Shown one piece after another: positions 9,701 through 15,855 of a DNA stretch of 45,860 bases. The position numbers and the translations under genes are program-made. Under the pieces are notes generated by a model that saw nothing but the letters and a program-made list of their open reading frames with translations, did not search any database and had not been told where the DNA came from. Every line of letters starts with the position of its first letter. The stretch's first letter is position 1. This DNA comes from Bryobacterales bacterium (lineage in GTDB: Bacteria > Acidobacteriota > Terriglobia > Bryobacterales > Bryobacteraceae), in the NCBI GenBank assembly GCA_016789785.1, contig JAEUQE010000043.1, positions 1-45,860 on the forward strand, read 5' to 3'.

Positions 9701-10626
9701 GCTTCATATCGGGGCAGTTCCGTTCGGTTGGCGATTACTTTGAGCACTCCCTCGATTGGGCCGGCGGCCAGCACTGCGCCAATGTGCGTCGTCTGCGAAT
9801 CGTTCCTGGCGAACACCGTCTGTGGTTGAATCCAGCATGTCCCATATACGATTGGCACGTACTCAGGTTGACTCCGGTCATCACCGATCAACTGCAACTG
9901 CGGCGTACCCGGAATCAACTCCATCCCCGAGAACCTTCCGGTGGATCGAGCGGACGAGTCCTGTGCATACATACCTCTGTTCGAACAGTCGGCTCTTGAG
10001 TAGTTGCACGATGTGTAAGGCACTCCGCCGTCGAGATTCCCCTTCCCTCCGCTTAGATCCGCCGAGTAACCGCAGCCGTAAAACGGGGAATACCTGCCTC
10101 GAGCCCCACCCGTCACAGCCTCTGCCCTCTGCGCCAAGTTCGAGGGAAACACCCACGAACACCTTCTCTGAACTCGCAGCGTCGGAAGGAAAGTGCGATG
10201 AAAGCTGAGCCGGCTCTGAAAAGTCAGTTTCGCCGACTTCTCAGTCAATTCGTTGGCGCTGCTGCCCTCTCCACGAAACAACACCGTACCGGGCGATGTC
10301 GCCATACCGCTCGCAAGATCAAAGAACGCGAATGTTGCGGTGAGTTTGGCGCCTTTGAAACTTACCGTCGATTCGACATGGGAGAAGTGGGAGTCAGCGT
10401 TCGCGAGCACTAATGAGAGCCGCCCGCTTCCACCATTATCGTCTTCACCAGGTGTAACGAGGTCGAACGTGCCGTAGCTCAGAACTCGCGCGCTGTAATC
10501 GTGCCCTCCCCACGTGATTGTGTGTGTGCTCCATCTCTCCACGCTGCCGTCGAAAAGCTCGCAGTCAAATAACACAAGCGGTGTATCGGTGATCTCGGAT
10601 TCTTTGATTTGGTAAGTAGTTGGCAT
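6736..10626 (-). CDS. Giant tail hub/tip protein (gpL-like Fe-S domain plus gpJ-like hub)
   Basis: A 1296-aa protein with several tail-tip modules in one chain. Residues 1-240 resemble the lambda gpL/DUF2163 group: FDCELFDGSVERW at the start, then Cys156, Cys185, Cys207 and Cys214, followed by FSGMELIPGTP, the place where that family coordinates an iron-sulfur cluster. QPEYVPIVYGTCWIQP (about 255-270) begins a gpI/gpJ-like region; about 480-670 holds a hub domain ending GLRPGDLITVTYL, IHVVAQLHDDAWY. Residues about 740-850 form a fibronectin-like fold (YYGISAVDGNGEEGP, TFNVYRGG). The C-terminal 150 residues (LRLKKNGLTYANLTV, LTLDIVSLG) match a common tail-fibre end domain. In most phages these are separate genes, so this is a fusion. 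It should close the tail tip and carry the fibre domain. Function by module is inference from motifs. Confidence 0.8.
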   Translation of the reverse strand: MPTTYQIKESEITDTPLVLFDCELFDGSVERWSTHTITWGGHDYSARVLSYGTFDLVTPGEDDNGGSGRLSLVLANADSHFSHVESTVSFKGAKLTATFAFFDLASGMATSPGTVLFRGEGSSANELTEKSAKLTFQSRLSFHRTFLPTLRVQRRCSWVFPSNLAQRAEAVTGGARGRYSPFYGCGYSADLSGGKGNLDGGVPYTSCNYSRADCSNRGMYAQDSSARSTGRFSGMELIPGTPQLQLIGDDRSQPEYVPIVYGTCWIQPQTVFARNDSQTTHIGAVLAAGPIEGVLKVIANRTELPRYEAGRDLNSTGWWRLVGAGERDGVASGAYIDSNGVPVGGPHGGIAYLEVTLPRSVNTPGQLPRLEVLLQGLRLPRYDLTGSPLAEAFSANPVWVLMDMLRRAGWGAEELDVESFARRAQYCDESIAVKDLQGADVFVPRFQCNLAIRRRRSMAELLRGLRYSCGVYVSYGADGKLQANIENALSVQQPTKPWNSNSTSSLGLGWPAYEFGDGTNGNSGIVRNSSGAPSIRLWSRTAGDVPNRIRLEFDDEFNLYQRDSLVLADADDLARGGGDVTGSLPALGVTNFAHAQRALQVNLRRSVRGNLYVEFDTSVKGVGLRPGDLITVTYLKEGLNRRLFRIVRMSADLNMRTIHVVAQLHDDAWYSVSGSSIGGSGLQPGFGAGMPRPLVGDSVDSAGVSQFSVVEGTSSLSDGTGVVTLTVGYRRPLRPSPRSRRVPWVSLSPQIHESGGSLTGGRTVYYGISAVDGNGEEGPISFVVLAQLPAGNSLRVQLTEIALPPEAVTFNVYRGGTPNQLLRIASQVPAAASFIDTGLPVLAIGPPDEYFDHANFYWRTELHPPVGTTFGSGGSIGNNQMTWPVNEYRGQRVRIVSGTGAGQERVVASNSVDSITVEPEWSVVPDVTSQFLIAEGNWHFGSRTESSPAEFEVPNRRDAVVHVTGRAANSANLESEEGLAPITRWTVGGSGGSGGDVGIPSAPLFGLSWRGKGTVEVVGIAFEDLANTQSVESGTLTLHYFDELQGPPAITLPAPVSASDTTISLSAAGPALAGSYIQIDGEVLRVEGTAGGGIEYQVTRAHHTTSASAHLAGASVYHLSRKVFVIAFPRMFFGSPASGAFAYPIYFPMARIASAEMFVTNQNGSSANRAIKLTGSQDYGLRTLSGGQFTIQVEGHLAIKDSIAPPLVVEDAKAVRDVFAVVQQAPTGAPIQLRLKKNGLTYANLTVPAGATSSGVVNGLELAPLESGSLLTLDIVSLGQTGETTPGRDLTVTIRL

Positions 10627-10632
10627 TCTCTT

Positions 10633-11421
10633 TCAGCGCCCCACGATCTCAATCACGGTGCCGTGCACGTTCTCCGCATATGTCGTCCATGTCAGGCGAT
10701 CCGTCGAGAAACGGGCCTCCGCATGGACCCCACTGCTCCCACCGGTCGGCCGGTAGCGCGATCTGCCGGCTTGCGCCTCCAGTTGCACTCCGGTAATGTC
10801 GATGCTCGCGCCACTCTCCAGATAGATGCGCGCTTCCACCTCGTCAGCAAGGCCGCCCGGCGTCCCTGCCACTGAATACCGCCTCCATGTTCCGTCCAGG
10901 GCGAAATCCTTCCGGATGCCTCCATCGGTCGTCCCGATTCCAATCCCTGCCTTGCTCGGAACCGCCGACCGCATAAAGACGCTGAGGTGGTAATAAAACG
11001 CGGATGGAACCGGCAACACCTGCGACAAACGCTGTTCCGCCACGGTAGGGTTTGTAAGGCGGTTCGCCCGATTCGTACTCCAAGGATCGGCCTGCCCCTC
11101 CAGCACTTCAATCCCGCCGGTTCGCACCCACGCGGACTGCAGAAGTTCCTCGCTGTGCCGCAATAGGTTGTCTGCGGGATCAATAAACGTGAACGTCCTC
11201 AGCGACCCACAACACTCGGTGAAAAGACTGTCAATCGCCAGACGCTCCTCGTCACGCAGCGAACTCAACGTCAGCCGCCACAAAATTCGACGCGCTTCCG
11301 TGTCCGCGTAGCGCCACATGCGGCCGCCTTCGGTTTGCAACAGAACAGTACGGAAAACATGCGTCTCGTCGAATGGATACTGCGCCATCGCAAGGCTCTG
11401 TAGTTGTGGAAAAAACGGCAT
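10633..11421 (-). CDS. Distal tail protein (DUF2460-like) with carbohydrate-binding-like extension
   Basis: Residues 1-85 repeat the whole fold of the preceding 118-aa protein: FFPQLQSLAMAQYPF, a Trp-x-Leu-x-Leu strand, L-x-x-EE, and FTFIDPAD, the last close to the F-x-F-x-DP end of DUF2460-type tail proteins. After that comes a 175-residue beta-sandwich domain of the kind found in tail fibres: NLLRHSEELLQSAWVRTG, YYHLSVFMRS, DGTWRRYSVAG and ITGVQLEAQAGRSRYRPTG. This extension is probably a carbohydrate-binding module. The gene starts one base after the stop of its paralogue and ends six bases before the hub gene, so translation is likely coupled. Expected place in the particle is the tail tip or upper hub ring. 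The family link is recognised by pattern, not by search. Confidence 0.72.
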   Translation of the reverse strand: MPFFPQLQSLAMAQYPFDETHVFRTVLLQTEGGRMWRYADTEARRILWRLTLSSLRDEERLAIDSLFTECCGSLRTFTFIDPADNLLRHSEELLQSAWVRTGGIEVLEGQADPWSTNRANRLTNPTVAEQRLSQVLPVPSAFYYHLSVFMRSAVPSKAGIGIGTTDGGIRKDFALDGTWRRYSVAGTPGGLADEVEARIYLESGASIDITGVQLEAQAGRSRYRPTGGSSGVHAEARFSTDRLTWTTYAENVHGTVIEIVGR

Positions 11422-11422
11422 C

Positions 11423-11779
11423 TCAGTACTCGCTAGATATGATCTTCATCCTGGACCGCCCATCCGAAATCGACACTTGACTCAATGGGACGGTGTCCTC
11501 TGCCAGCATGCTGACGTACTGTAATCCAGTTCGCGGATCGGTAAACAGAAACTCCGTCCCGCGACCTGCAACAGCTCTTACGAATTCACGAATGCGGTCG
11601 GCTTCCTCTTGTGTAAGCAGAGACAGATCAATATCCCATTCACGGCTTGCAACTCGCCTTTGGCGAAAGCACTGCTCGCTTCGGTCAAGAAAGCGGTGCC
11701 GGAAAGTCTGAAACTGGACCGCCTGCCTGAAGGGATACTGAGCGATCGCGTTGGTCGACAGACGTGGAAACTCAAGCAT
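11423..11779 (-). CDS. Small distal tail protein (DUF2460-like)
   Basis: A 118-aa protein starting four bases after the tape-measure stop. It has LEFPRLSTNAIAQYPF at the N-terminus, WDIDLSLLTQEEADRI in the middle and TEFLFTDPRTG near residue 90, the same order of motifs as the first 85 residues of the next gene. The family resembles the short tail-tip proteins (lambda gpM or GTA DUF2460 position) that sit between tape measure and gpL. The two neighbouring genes are therefore tandem paralogues, one bare and one with an added domain. No cysteine cluster and no enzymatic motif is present. The position directly after the tape measure fits a distal-tail ring protein. Confidence 0.72.
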   Translation of the reverse strand: MLEFPRLSTNAIAQYPFRQAVQFQTFRHRFLDRSEQCFRQRRVASREWDIDLSLLTQEEADRIREFVRAVAGRGTEFLFTDPRTGLQYVSMLAEDTVPLSQVSISDGRSRMKIISSEY

Positions 11780-11783
11780 CGTC

Positions 11784-12347
11784 TTACTCCCGGATCAAGT
11801 CATTGAGTGCGTGCGAGTGCAGCATGGCATCTCGTACCGCGGCCGCGATATCCGAACTTCGGTCCAGGATTGACCTGCTGTCCAATGCCTGAATCTGAAT
11901 AACAACCGGCGTCGCGCTTCTCTCTGAACTCGCTGGACCCAGTTCCCTGGGCAGTGCGTTCGCTCCATAATCGGCCGGAACAATCCGATCTCCAATGCTG
12001 ACCGCCTCCGCATGGACCGGCGCAGGCATCGCGAACCGAACGGCTGCGGTGGCCACATCCTCGCCCCTATCGTCGCTGCCTCTGAGGATTGCCCCCAGCA
12101 GCATCGGAATCAGGCCGCCACGAGCGGCGGCACCCGCCACCTCCCCCCGTCGTTCATCACCGAGTCCACTGCCGAGTACTCCCGCCAACCCGGACACCGC
12201 CGCGGCAGGAAGTCCGGCGTCCCCTCCTGAAGGAATCTCAACAAGGCCCGCCACACTCCTCACCAAACTCGATGGCGCTGGCGTACGTCCACCGCCACTT
12301 AGCATCCGCACCGTACGTCGAAATACGTCAAATACGCTCCCGAACAT
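11784..12347 (-). CDS. Very short tail tape-measure protein
   Basis: It lies exactly where the tape measure is expected, right after the frameshifted chaperone gene (its ATG overlaps the end of that gene by 20 bases). It is only 187 aa. The N-terminus is basic and amphipathic (FDVFRRTVRMLSGGG), the middle is a Gly/Ala/Val-rich hydrophobic stretch (about residues 60-85, AAARGGLIPMLLGAIL), and the C-terminus (VVIQIQALDSRSILDRSSD followed by an Ala-rich helix) is like the C-termini of tape-measure proteins. AGGTGAGCAGGA precedes the ATG. Tape-measure length sets tail length, so a chain this short implies a stubby tail. Alternatively it is only the C-terminal piece of a once longer gene, although the upstream neighbour is intact and leaves no room. 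Confidence 0.65.
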   Translation of the reverse strand: MFGSVFDVFRRTVRMLSGGGRTPAPSSLVRSVAGLVEIPSGGDAGLPAAAVSGLAGVLGSGLGDERRGEVAGAAARGGLIPMLLGAILRGSDDRGEDVATAAVRFAMPAPVHAEAVSIGDRIVPADYGANALPRELGPASSERSATPVVIQIQALDSRSILDRSSDIAAAVRDAMLHSHALNDLIRE

Positions 12348-13025
12348 TCCTGCTCACCTCCTCACTCCGCTGCCCCTCCAGCGTCAACATAGCGTCTACG
12401 CAACGCGCCTCCCAGTTCATCGCGTCCGCGGCACCTTGCTTCAGCCAGATTGGGAGAGTTTCCAGCCAAGCCATACTCGCGCTAGTAATGATGCTCTTTG
12501 GACAGCGGTCCGCGACCACGCCCCCACCGGCCCAAATAATCCGGCCGCTAACCGGCTCACCAATCCACCCGCAGTTGCGCTTTCTTTCCAGACCGTTTTT
12601 CCGGCATTCCTCGCATTTCCACCCGGTCTTTCCAGAACGATGGTAATGGAATGCGAGAATTAGTTTTTTCGTTCTTCCTCGCTCAATCCGAGTTGGTTGA
12701 TAACGGCTGACAGCGCCTCGCGCACCAGGTCTTCCGGCCCCAGTTCGATCAGTCGCGCCGCAGTCGCGGCTTCTCCATCGATCTCAAGCCCATCCACGCT
12801 CACCAAGCCCCAATTCAGGTAAACCAGCGCAATTTCTTGCTCAATCCGCTGCGCCTCCAACTGATCCAGGGGGTCAGGCCCGGCCTTCAGAAACTCATGC
12901 CGGCTTGCCAGATCCCGCACGTCTTTCATCAGATTCAGGCGATGAGAGAACGACATCTTTCGCACTCGGAAAACGACGCCTGGCACCGTCGCCGAGCGAA
13001 TTTCGACACTGCTCTGGTATTGCAT
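12328..13025 (-). CDS. Tail assembly chaperone, -1 frameshift GT-like fusion
   Basis: If ribosomes slip -1 on A AAA AAC (12669-12663), translation continues for 111 codons to a stop at 12328-12330, giving a 232-aa fusion. The -1 frame is open across the whole stretch and has no ATG, GTG or TTG between the zero-frame stop and codon GTG 12519, which is already past the first three cysteines. So the domain WKCEECRKNG...RNCGW...DRCPKS can only be made by frameshifting. Cysteines fall at about 138, 141, 152 and 175 of the fusion (C-x2-C-x10-C-x22-C), a zinc-ribbon-like pattern. The organisation (tube, G, GT by slip, tape measure) is the classic siphophage one. I have seen similar CEEC...CPKS proteins after tail chaperones in other prophages, from memory only. 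Confidence 0.8.
12610..12669 (-). promoter_or_regulatory. Programmed -1 ribosomal frameshift signal
   Basis: Read on the minus strand: slippery heptamer A AAA AAC (12669-12663) in the correct zero frame (CGA AAA AAC), then the stop TAA (12662-12660), a five-base spacer TAATT (12662-12658), and a stem whose 5' arm CTCGCATT (12657-12650) pairs perfectly with AATGCGAG (12617-12610). Inside it, CCA (12649-12647) can pair with TGG (12621-12619) if one A is bulged, leaving a loop of about 25 bases. Heptamer, spacing and stem are all what known -1 signals have. The arms are plain on the plus strand as ctcgcatt and aatgcgag. Confidence 0.85.
12660..13025 (-). CDS. Tail assembly chaperone, gpG-like short form
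   Basis: A 121-aa protein in the gpG position, between tail tube and tape measure. The frame extends further upstream but only inside the tail tube gene; the ATG at 13025 is five bases past that stop and is the best start. The sequence is soluble and helical (FRVRKMSFSHRLNLMKDV, LDQLEAQRIEQEIALVYL, LVREALSAVINQLGLSEEE), like phage tail chaperones. It ends CGA AAA AAC TAA, so the last three sense codons contain the slippery heptamer A AAA AAC next to the stop. Most ribosomes should stop here and make this form; the minority that slip make the longer product listed separately. It would coat the tape measure during tail polymerisation and leave before the tail is complete. Confidence 0.78.
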   Translation of the reverse strand: MQYQSSVEIRSATVPGVVFRVRKMSFSHRLNLMKDVRDLASRHEFLKAGPDPLDQLEAQRIEQEIALVYLNWGLVSVDGLEIDGEAATAARLIELGPEDLVREALSAVINQLGLSEEERKN

Positions 13026-13029
13026 GGCT

Positions 13030-14202
13030 TTATCCGAAGGCAACACAGATCTCGTCATCTGCAAATCCATGCGCAGTGTTGTTCGAGAATGTCCAACGTA
13101 GCCTCGTTTCGTTGTCTGCATACTGCGGCACGTCCGCGACTACGCTCTTCATCATGACGCCCATCAGTTGCCCTGTCTGCTGTCCCATTTGAAACATGAC
13201 TTGAATCGGAGACCTTTGTCTCGCCGCCTGGTAGAGAGATCGGGTGGCCGTGTCATCCTGCCCGTACAGCCCGAACGTCACAGTTACTTCTCTCTGGCCA
13301 ACTCCGAAGCCGCGCGGAGTAACGCTGCCAAACTCCCTGTTACGCATCTCCAGCCCGTTCGAAACCCGGATTTCAGCATCGGTGATCGTGAAGAACTGCT
13401 CCGTGGGCGCCCCCAACCACGCTTGCCCCAAGTGCCCCGGAACCGGCTGGGCCTGGTATGACGCAATCGCCGGCTCGACCGGATAGCTCGATAGCGACCC
13501 TTGGCCGGCAAGAAAGGAGGAACTATCAATCAGGTCCGCCGCGCGGCCTTTAAACTCCAGTTCATGAAAATCGCCGTTCAGCGAAATCTTCATTTGGTCC
13601 ACCGCGGCTCCACAGAGAATGCGTTGGACCGCGCCCTCCGGACTCCAATAGTCAAAGATGCTTACACTGGGCAACGTCGCTGACGGTAAGTAAGTCGTCG
13701 TCGCACCGATCTGCGCTCCCGGCCCTGGCGTCGTGGAGAAAGGACAATTTACCTCCACCGTTACCGCGTCCACAAGAAGCGTTACGAACCTCAACTCCCC
13801 GTTGAAGCTTATCGCCTGTCCGGCGGTAAGTTGAGGGGGCGCACTAAACCGTATCTGCTGCGGACCAGGCGTCGCCTCCACCGTGCCTCCCGCAAACACC
13901 CTCGCCGGCGCCCCTATGGATGCCGCGATCATCGGCCCGCAGGTCGGCGCTTGACTCGAAGGCAGCCAGGATGTGTGATACGCCTTCAGCGAGAAGCTCG
14001 TGTCCTTTCGAAGAGGGGCGGCCAGCGCGGAGATACTCCGCGTACCCGTCTTATCCCGCCGCACCGGAACAACGGCCTCGGACTTCACCGCAAGCGATAC
14101 CGCTGGCAACCTCTGGGCGCCCGTTACGGATGCTACCGTCCCATACGCAGCCTCCGTCGCTCCGTAAATCCTGTTATTCTGTGACGAAATGTATGATGGC
14201 AT
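13030..14202 (-). CDS. Major tail tube protein
   Basis: A 390-aa beta-rich protein in the tail-tube position, after the terminator and before the chaperone pair. The N-terminus (SSQNNRIYGATEAAYGTVASV) is typical of tail-tube subunits, and the C-terminal third has GVGQREVTVTFGLYGQDD, RSLYQAARQRSPIQVMFQMG and NETRLRWTFSNNTAHGF, the strand-helix-strand order of that fold. A central part (about residues 100-165, VEATPGPQQIRFSAPPQLTAG) looks like an inserted beta domain, which would explain a length above the usual 150-250 aa. It would polymerise into the non-contractile tube; no sheath gene of contractile type is present. ATG is preceded by AGGT nine bases upstream. Stop and the next ATG are separated by four bases. 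Confidence 0.75.
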   Translation of the reverse strand: MPSYISSQNNRIYGATEAAYGTVASVTGAQRLPAVSLAVKSEAVVPVRRDKTGTRSISALAAPLRKDTSFSLKAYHTSWLPSSQAPTCGPMIAASIGAPARVFAGGTVEATPGPQQIRFSAPPQLTAGQAISFNGELRFVTLLVDAVTVEVNCPFSTTPGPGAQIGATTTYLPSATLPSVSIFDYWSPEGAVQRILCGAAVDQMKISLNGDFHELEFKGRAADLIDSSSFLAGQGSLSSYPVEPAIASYQAQPVPGHLGQAWLGAPTEQFFTITDAEIRVSNGLEMRNREFGSVTPRGFGVGQREVTVTFGLYGQDDTATRSLYQAARQRSPIQVMFQMGQQTGQLMGVMMKSVVADVPQYADNETRLRWTFSNNTAHGFADDEICVAFG

Positions 14203-14214
14203 TGAATTACTTAC

Positions 14215-14685
14215 CTAGTCTATGCTCACGTTGACATCGATCCCGATCCGCGCCGTCTGCATGAAGCCCTTCCCCCCAGCCTTCACCGGAGTGAATGTCA
14301 CTTCGTACCGCCCCCCGAAGAAAACTCCATAGCCCCAGTCTCCCCGGTGCGTGTTCAGTACGTGCAGCACGTTCTCTACCCGCGAGAGCAACTCCGGCTC
14401 AATATTATCGGGCCGCTCCTGGCTTACTCTTACCTCCAGCGTGAGCCGCGCTGTTCCCGAAAAGGTCCGGAACTTCTCGGCCATGCTGTTGGCAAGCTTC
14501 TCGACATAGAGGTACGCCACCGGGTAGCGAATCGGGCTTCGCTCCGCGATGTCTGCGCTGACATGCCCGGCCCGCACTGCGGACATCGGCTCGGCGTCGG
14601 CATCCAGCGCACCTGCCGAGAGGCCCGTCTCACCGTTCAGTATGTCGAGAAAGAGCCGGGAAGCCCGGTTTGTGATTCCTAACAT
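14215..14685 (-). CDS. Tail terminator / completion protein
   Basis: A 156-aa protein between the adaptor and the tail tube, the usual place of the tail terminator. It has an alpha/beta pattern with long strands near the end (LTLEVRVSQERP, YGVFFGGRYEVTFTPV, ARIGIDVNVSID) and a helix that carries ENVLHVLNTHRGDWG. These features fit gpU/gp17-like terminators, which cap the finished tail tube and join it to the head. GAGGGTAACGGCG sits just upstream of the ATG as ribosome site. The assignment rests more on order than on sequence, because this family is poorly conserved. Confidence 0.6.
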   Translation of the reverse strand: MLGITNRASRLFLDILNGETGLSAGALDADAEPMSAVRAGHVSADIAERSPIRYPVAYLYVEKLANSMAEKFRTFSGTARLTLEVRVSQERPDNIEPELLSRVENVLHVLNTHRGDWGYGVFFGGRYEVTFTPVKAGGKGFMQTARIGIDVNVSID

Positions 14686-14690
14686 CGCCG

Positions 14691-15431
14691 TTACCCTCTT
14701 TGCATAACATTGCGCGCGCTGACAAAGTACGAGGGGAGTTGACCCTCCGTCGCCTCCTCGCCCTCAATAAGAACCGGTGCTGAAGCTTCCCAGTTGCCTG
14801 GAATCTGCAAAGGGCTCGTGTTCTGCCGGAGCACTCGGTCCTCAACAGCCCCCGCGTAGACATGCCAGCCACTGGCCCACTCCGGGGCACTCGCCGGGCT
14901 AATCAATAGCCCTCCAGGCGAACTCAGTCTGAAGGCCACTAGTTCGCTGGCCTCACCCTGCTGGCCGTCGAGCCCGATCCAGTTCATCTTCACAAAGTAA
15001 CTGCCGGCCGGAAGAAAGCCACTTGTGGCGCCAACTACGGGCTTCGCCGCCTTCGGAACGGGTGCACCTACACAACCGATGCCGTTGTCGAATAGGAACC
15101 GGCGTGTCTCCCGCGCCAGCCTGTCATACTCGTGCCACTTCGTTCTGTATTTGTCGCTGAGTTGGCTATAGTGTGCATCCCGGTAAATCAAACCAAGCGC
15201 CGTCTCCGCCACCCAACGGCGCAGGGGCTCCGTTGCCACAATCGAATCCAGTCGCGTGCCCGGCCGCTCACGGCGCAGAAATGCCTCCAACTCTGAAGCA
15301 ACCTGCCCCCGGGCAAGACTGAGTTTCTCCGAACTGTCGAGGCTCTCAGCGCTGCCAATGTCTAATACGTTTCGGTCGTACTTTAGTAGGTCCTGTACTG
15401 TCGGCCTCGCTGAGTCTACAAAGAGAGCCAT
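14691..15431 (-). CDS. Head-tail adaptor with beta-sandwich extension
   Basis: Residues 1-120 are helical and acidic/basic (ARPTVQDLLKYDRNVLD, VASELEAFLRRERPG, WVAETALGLIYRDAHY, YRTKWHEYDRLARETRRF), as in gp6/gp15-type adaptors that sit below the portal. Residues about 130-246 are a different, beta-rich domain (GFLPAGSYFVKMNWIGLDG, GWHVYAGAVEDRVLRQ), of the same fibronectin-like type found in the hub protein (TFNVYRGG). An adaptor with a C-terminal decoration domain is unusual; it could form a collar or whisker around the neck. Ribosome site GAGGTAGCAG precedes the ATG; the previous gene ends three bases before it. The adaptor call comes from gene order and helical pattern. Confidence 0.62.
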   Translation of the reverse strand: MALFVDSARPTVQDLLKYDRNVLDIGSAESLDSSEKLSLARGQVASELEAFLRRERPGTRLDSIVATEPLRRWVAETALGLIYRDAHYSQLSDKYRTKWHEYDRLARETRRFLFDNGIGCVGAPVPKAAKPVVGATSGFLPAGSYFVKMNWIGLDGQQGEASELVAFRLSSPGGLLISPASAPEWASGWHVYAGAVEDRVLRQNTSPLQIPGNWEASAPVLIEGEEATEGQLPSYFVSARNVMQRG

Positions 15432-15434
15432 CTG

Positions 15435-15767
15435 CTACCTCTTTTCTTCCCGTGCCATCTTCCGGGTGCTCCCCTGCAACTCGCTTAACACCTGAACCTG
15501 AATCCGCGTCGCCCTGGCGGCTTCTTCCGCTTCCTCGCGAGCCTTGCTCGCCTCGCCGTAGTACGCTTCTGTTTCAGCGGCATCGGCAAGCCTTGCCCTG
15601 CCTTCTGCCAGAAGGTGCGCAGCGTTTTCCCGCGAGACCTCCGTCTTTACACCCTCTCTTCCACCATCGGCGGTCTTGAAGCTCACAACCACCAGATACT
15701 CCTGACTGATTCTCTCGAGAGCATCCCGCTTCTTCACGAAATACTCCTTCAACTGTGCCAATGTCAT
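15435..15767 (-). CDS. Small helical virion-cluster protein
   Basis: A 110-aa protein between major capsid and adaptor. Residues 60-110 are a long charged helix, probably coiled coil (AETEAYYGEASKAREEAEEA); the first 50 hold a small beta segment (YLVVVSFKTADGG). AGGAGAAGGGT lies directly before the ATG. Genes at this place encode head decoration, head fibre or connector proteins, but I do not recognise this one. No function is claimed. Confidence 0.6.
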   Translation of the reverse strand: MTLAQLKEYFVKKRDALERISQEYLVVVSFKTADGGREGVKTEVSRENAAHLLAEGRARLADAAETEAYYGEASKAREEAEEAARATRIQVQVLSELQGSTRKMAREEKR

Positions 15768-15800
15768 ACCCTTCTCCTATCCCAAGACACCTGTGCGCGG

Positions 15801-15825
15801 GAGGTGGCGGTCATCCCGCCACCTC
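15801..15825 (-). other. Perfect hairpin after the capsid gene
   Basis: GAGGTGGCGG (15801-15810) and CCGCCACCTC (15816-15825) form a 10-bp perfect stem with a five-base loop, 31 bases after the capsid stop on the minus strand. No T-run follows, so it is not a simple intrinsic terminator. It could protect the 3' end of capsid mRNA or reduce read-through into connector genes, as the capsid is needed in far more copies. Confidence 0.6.
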
Positions 15826-15855
15826 GCTCGACTTCCAAAGAGGATTCGCGACTAG

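Noticed and set aside
12328..12519. Stand-alone 63-aa gene starting at GTG 12519
   Set aside because: The same frame is open up to the slippery site and holds the first three cysteines upstream of that GTG; it is better explained as the end of the frameshift product.
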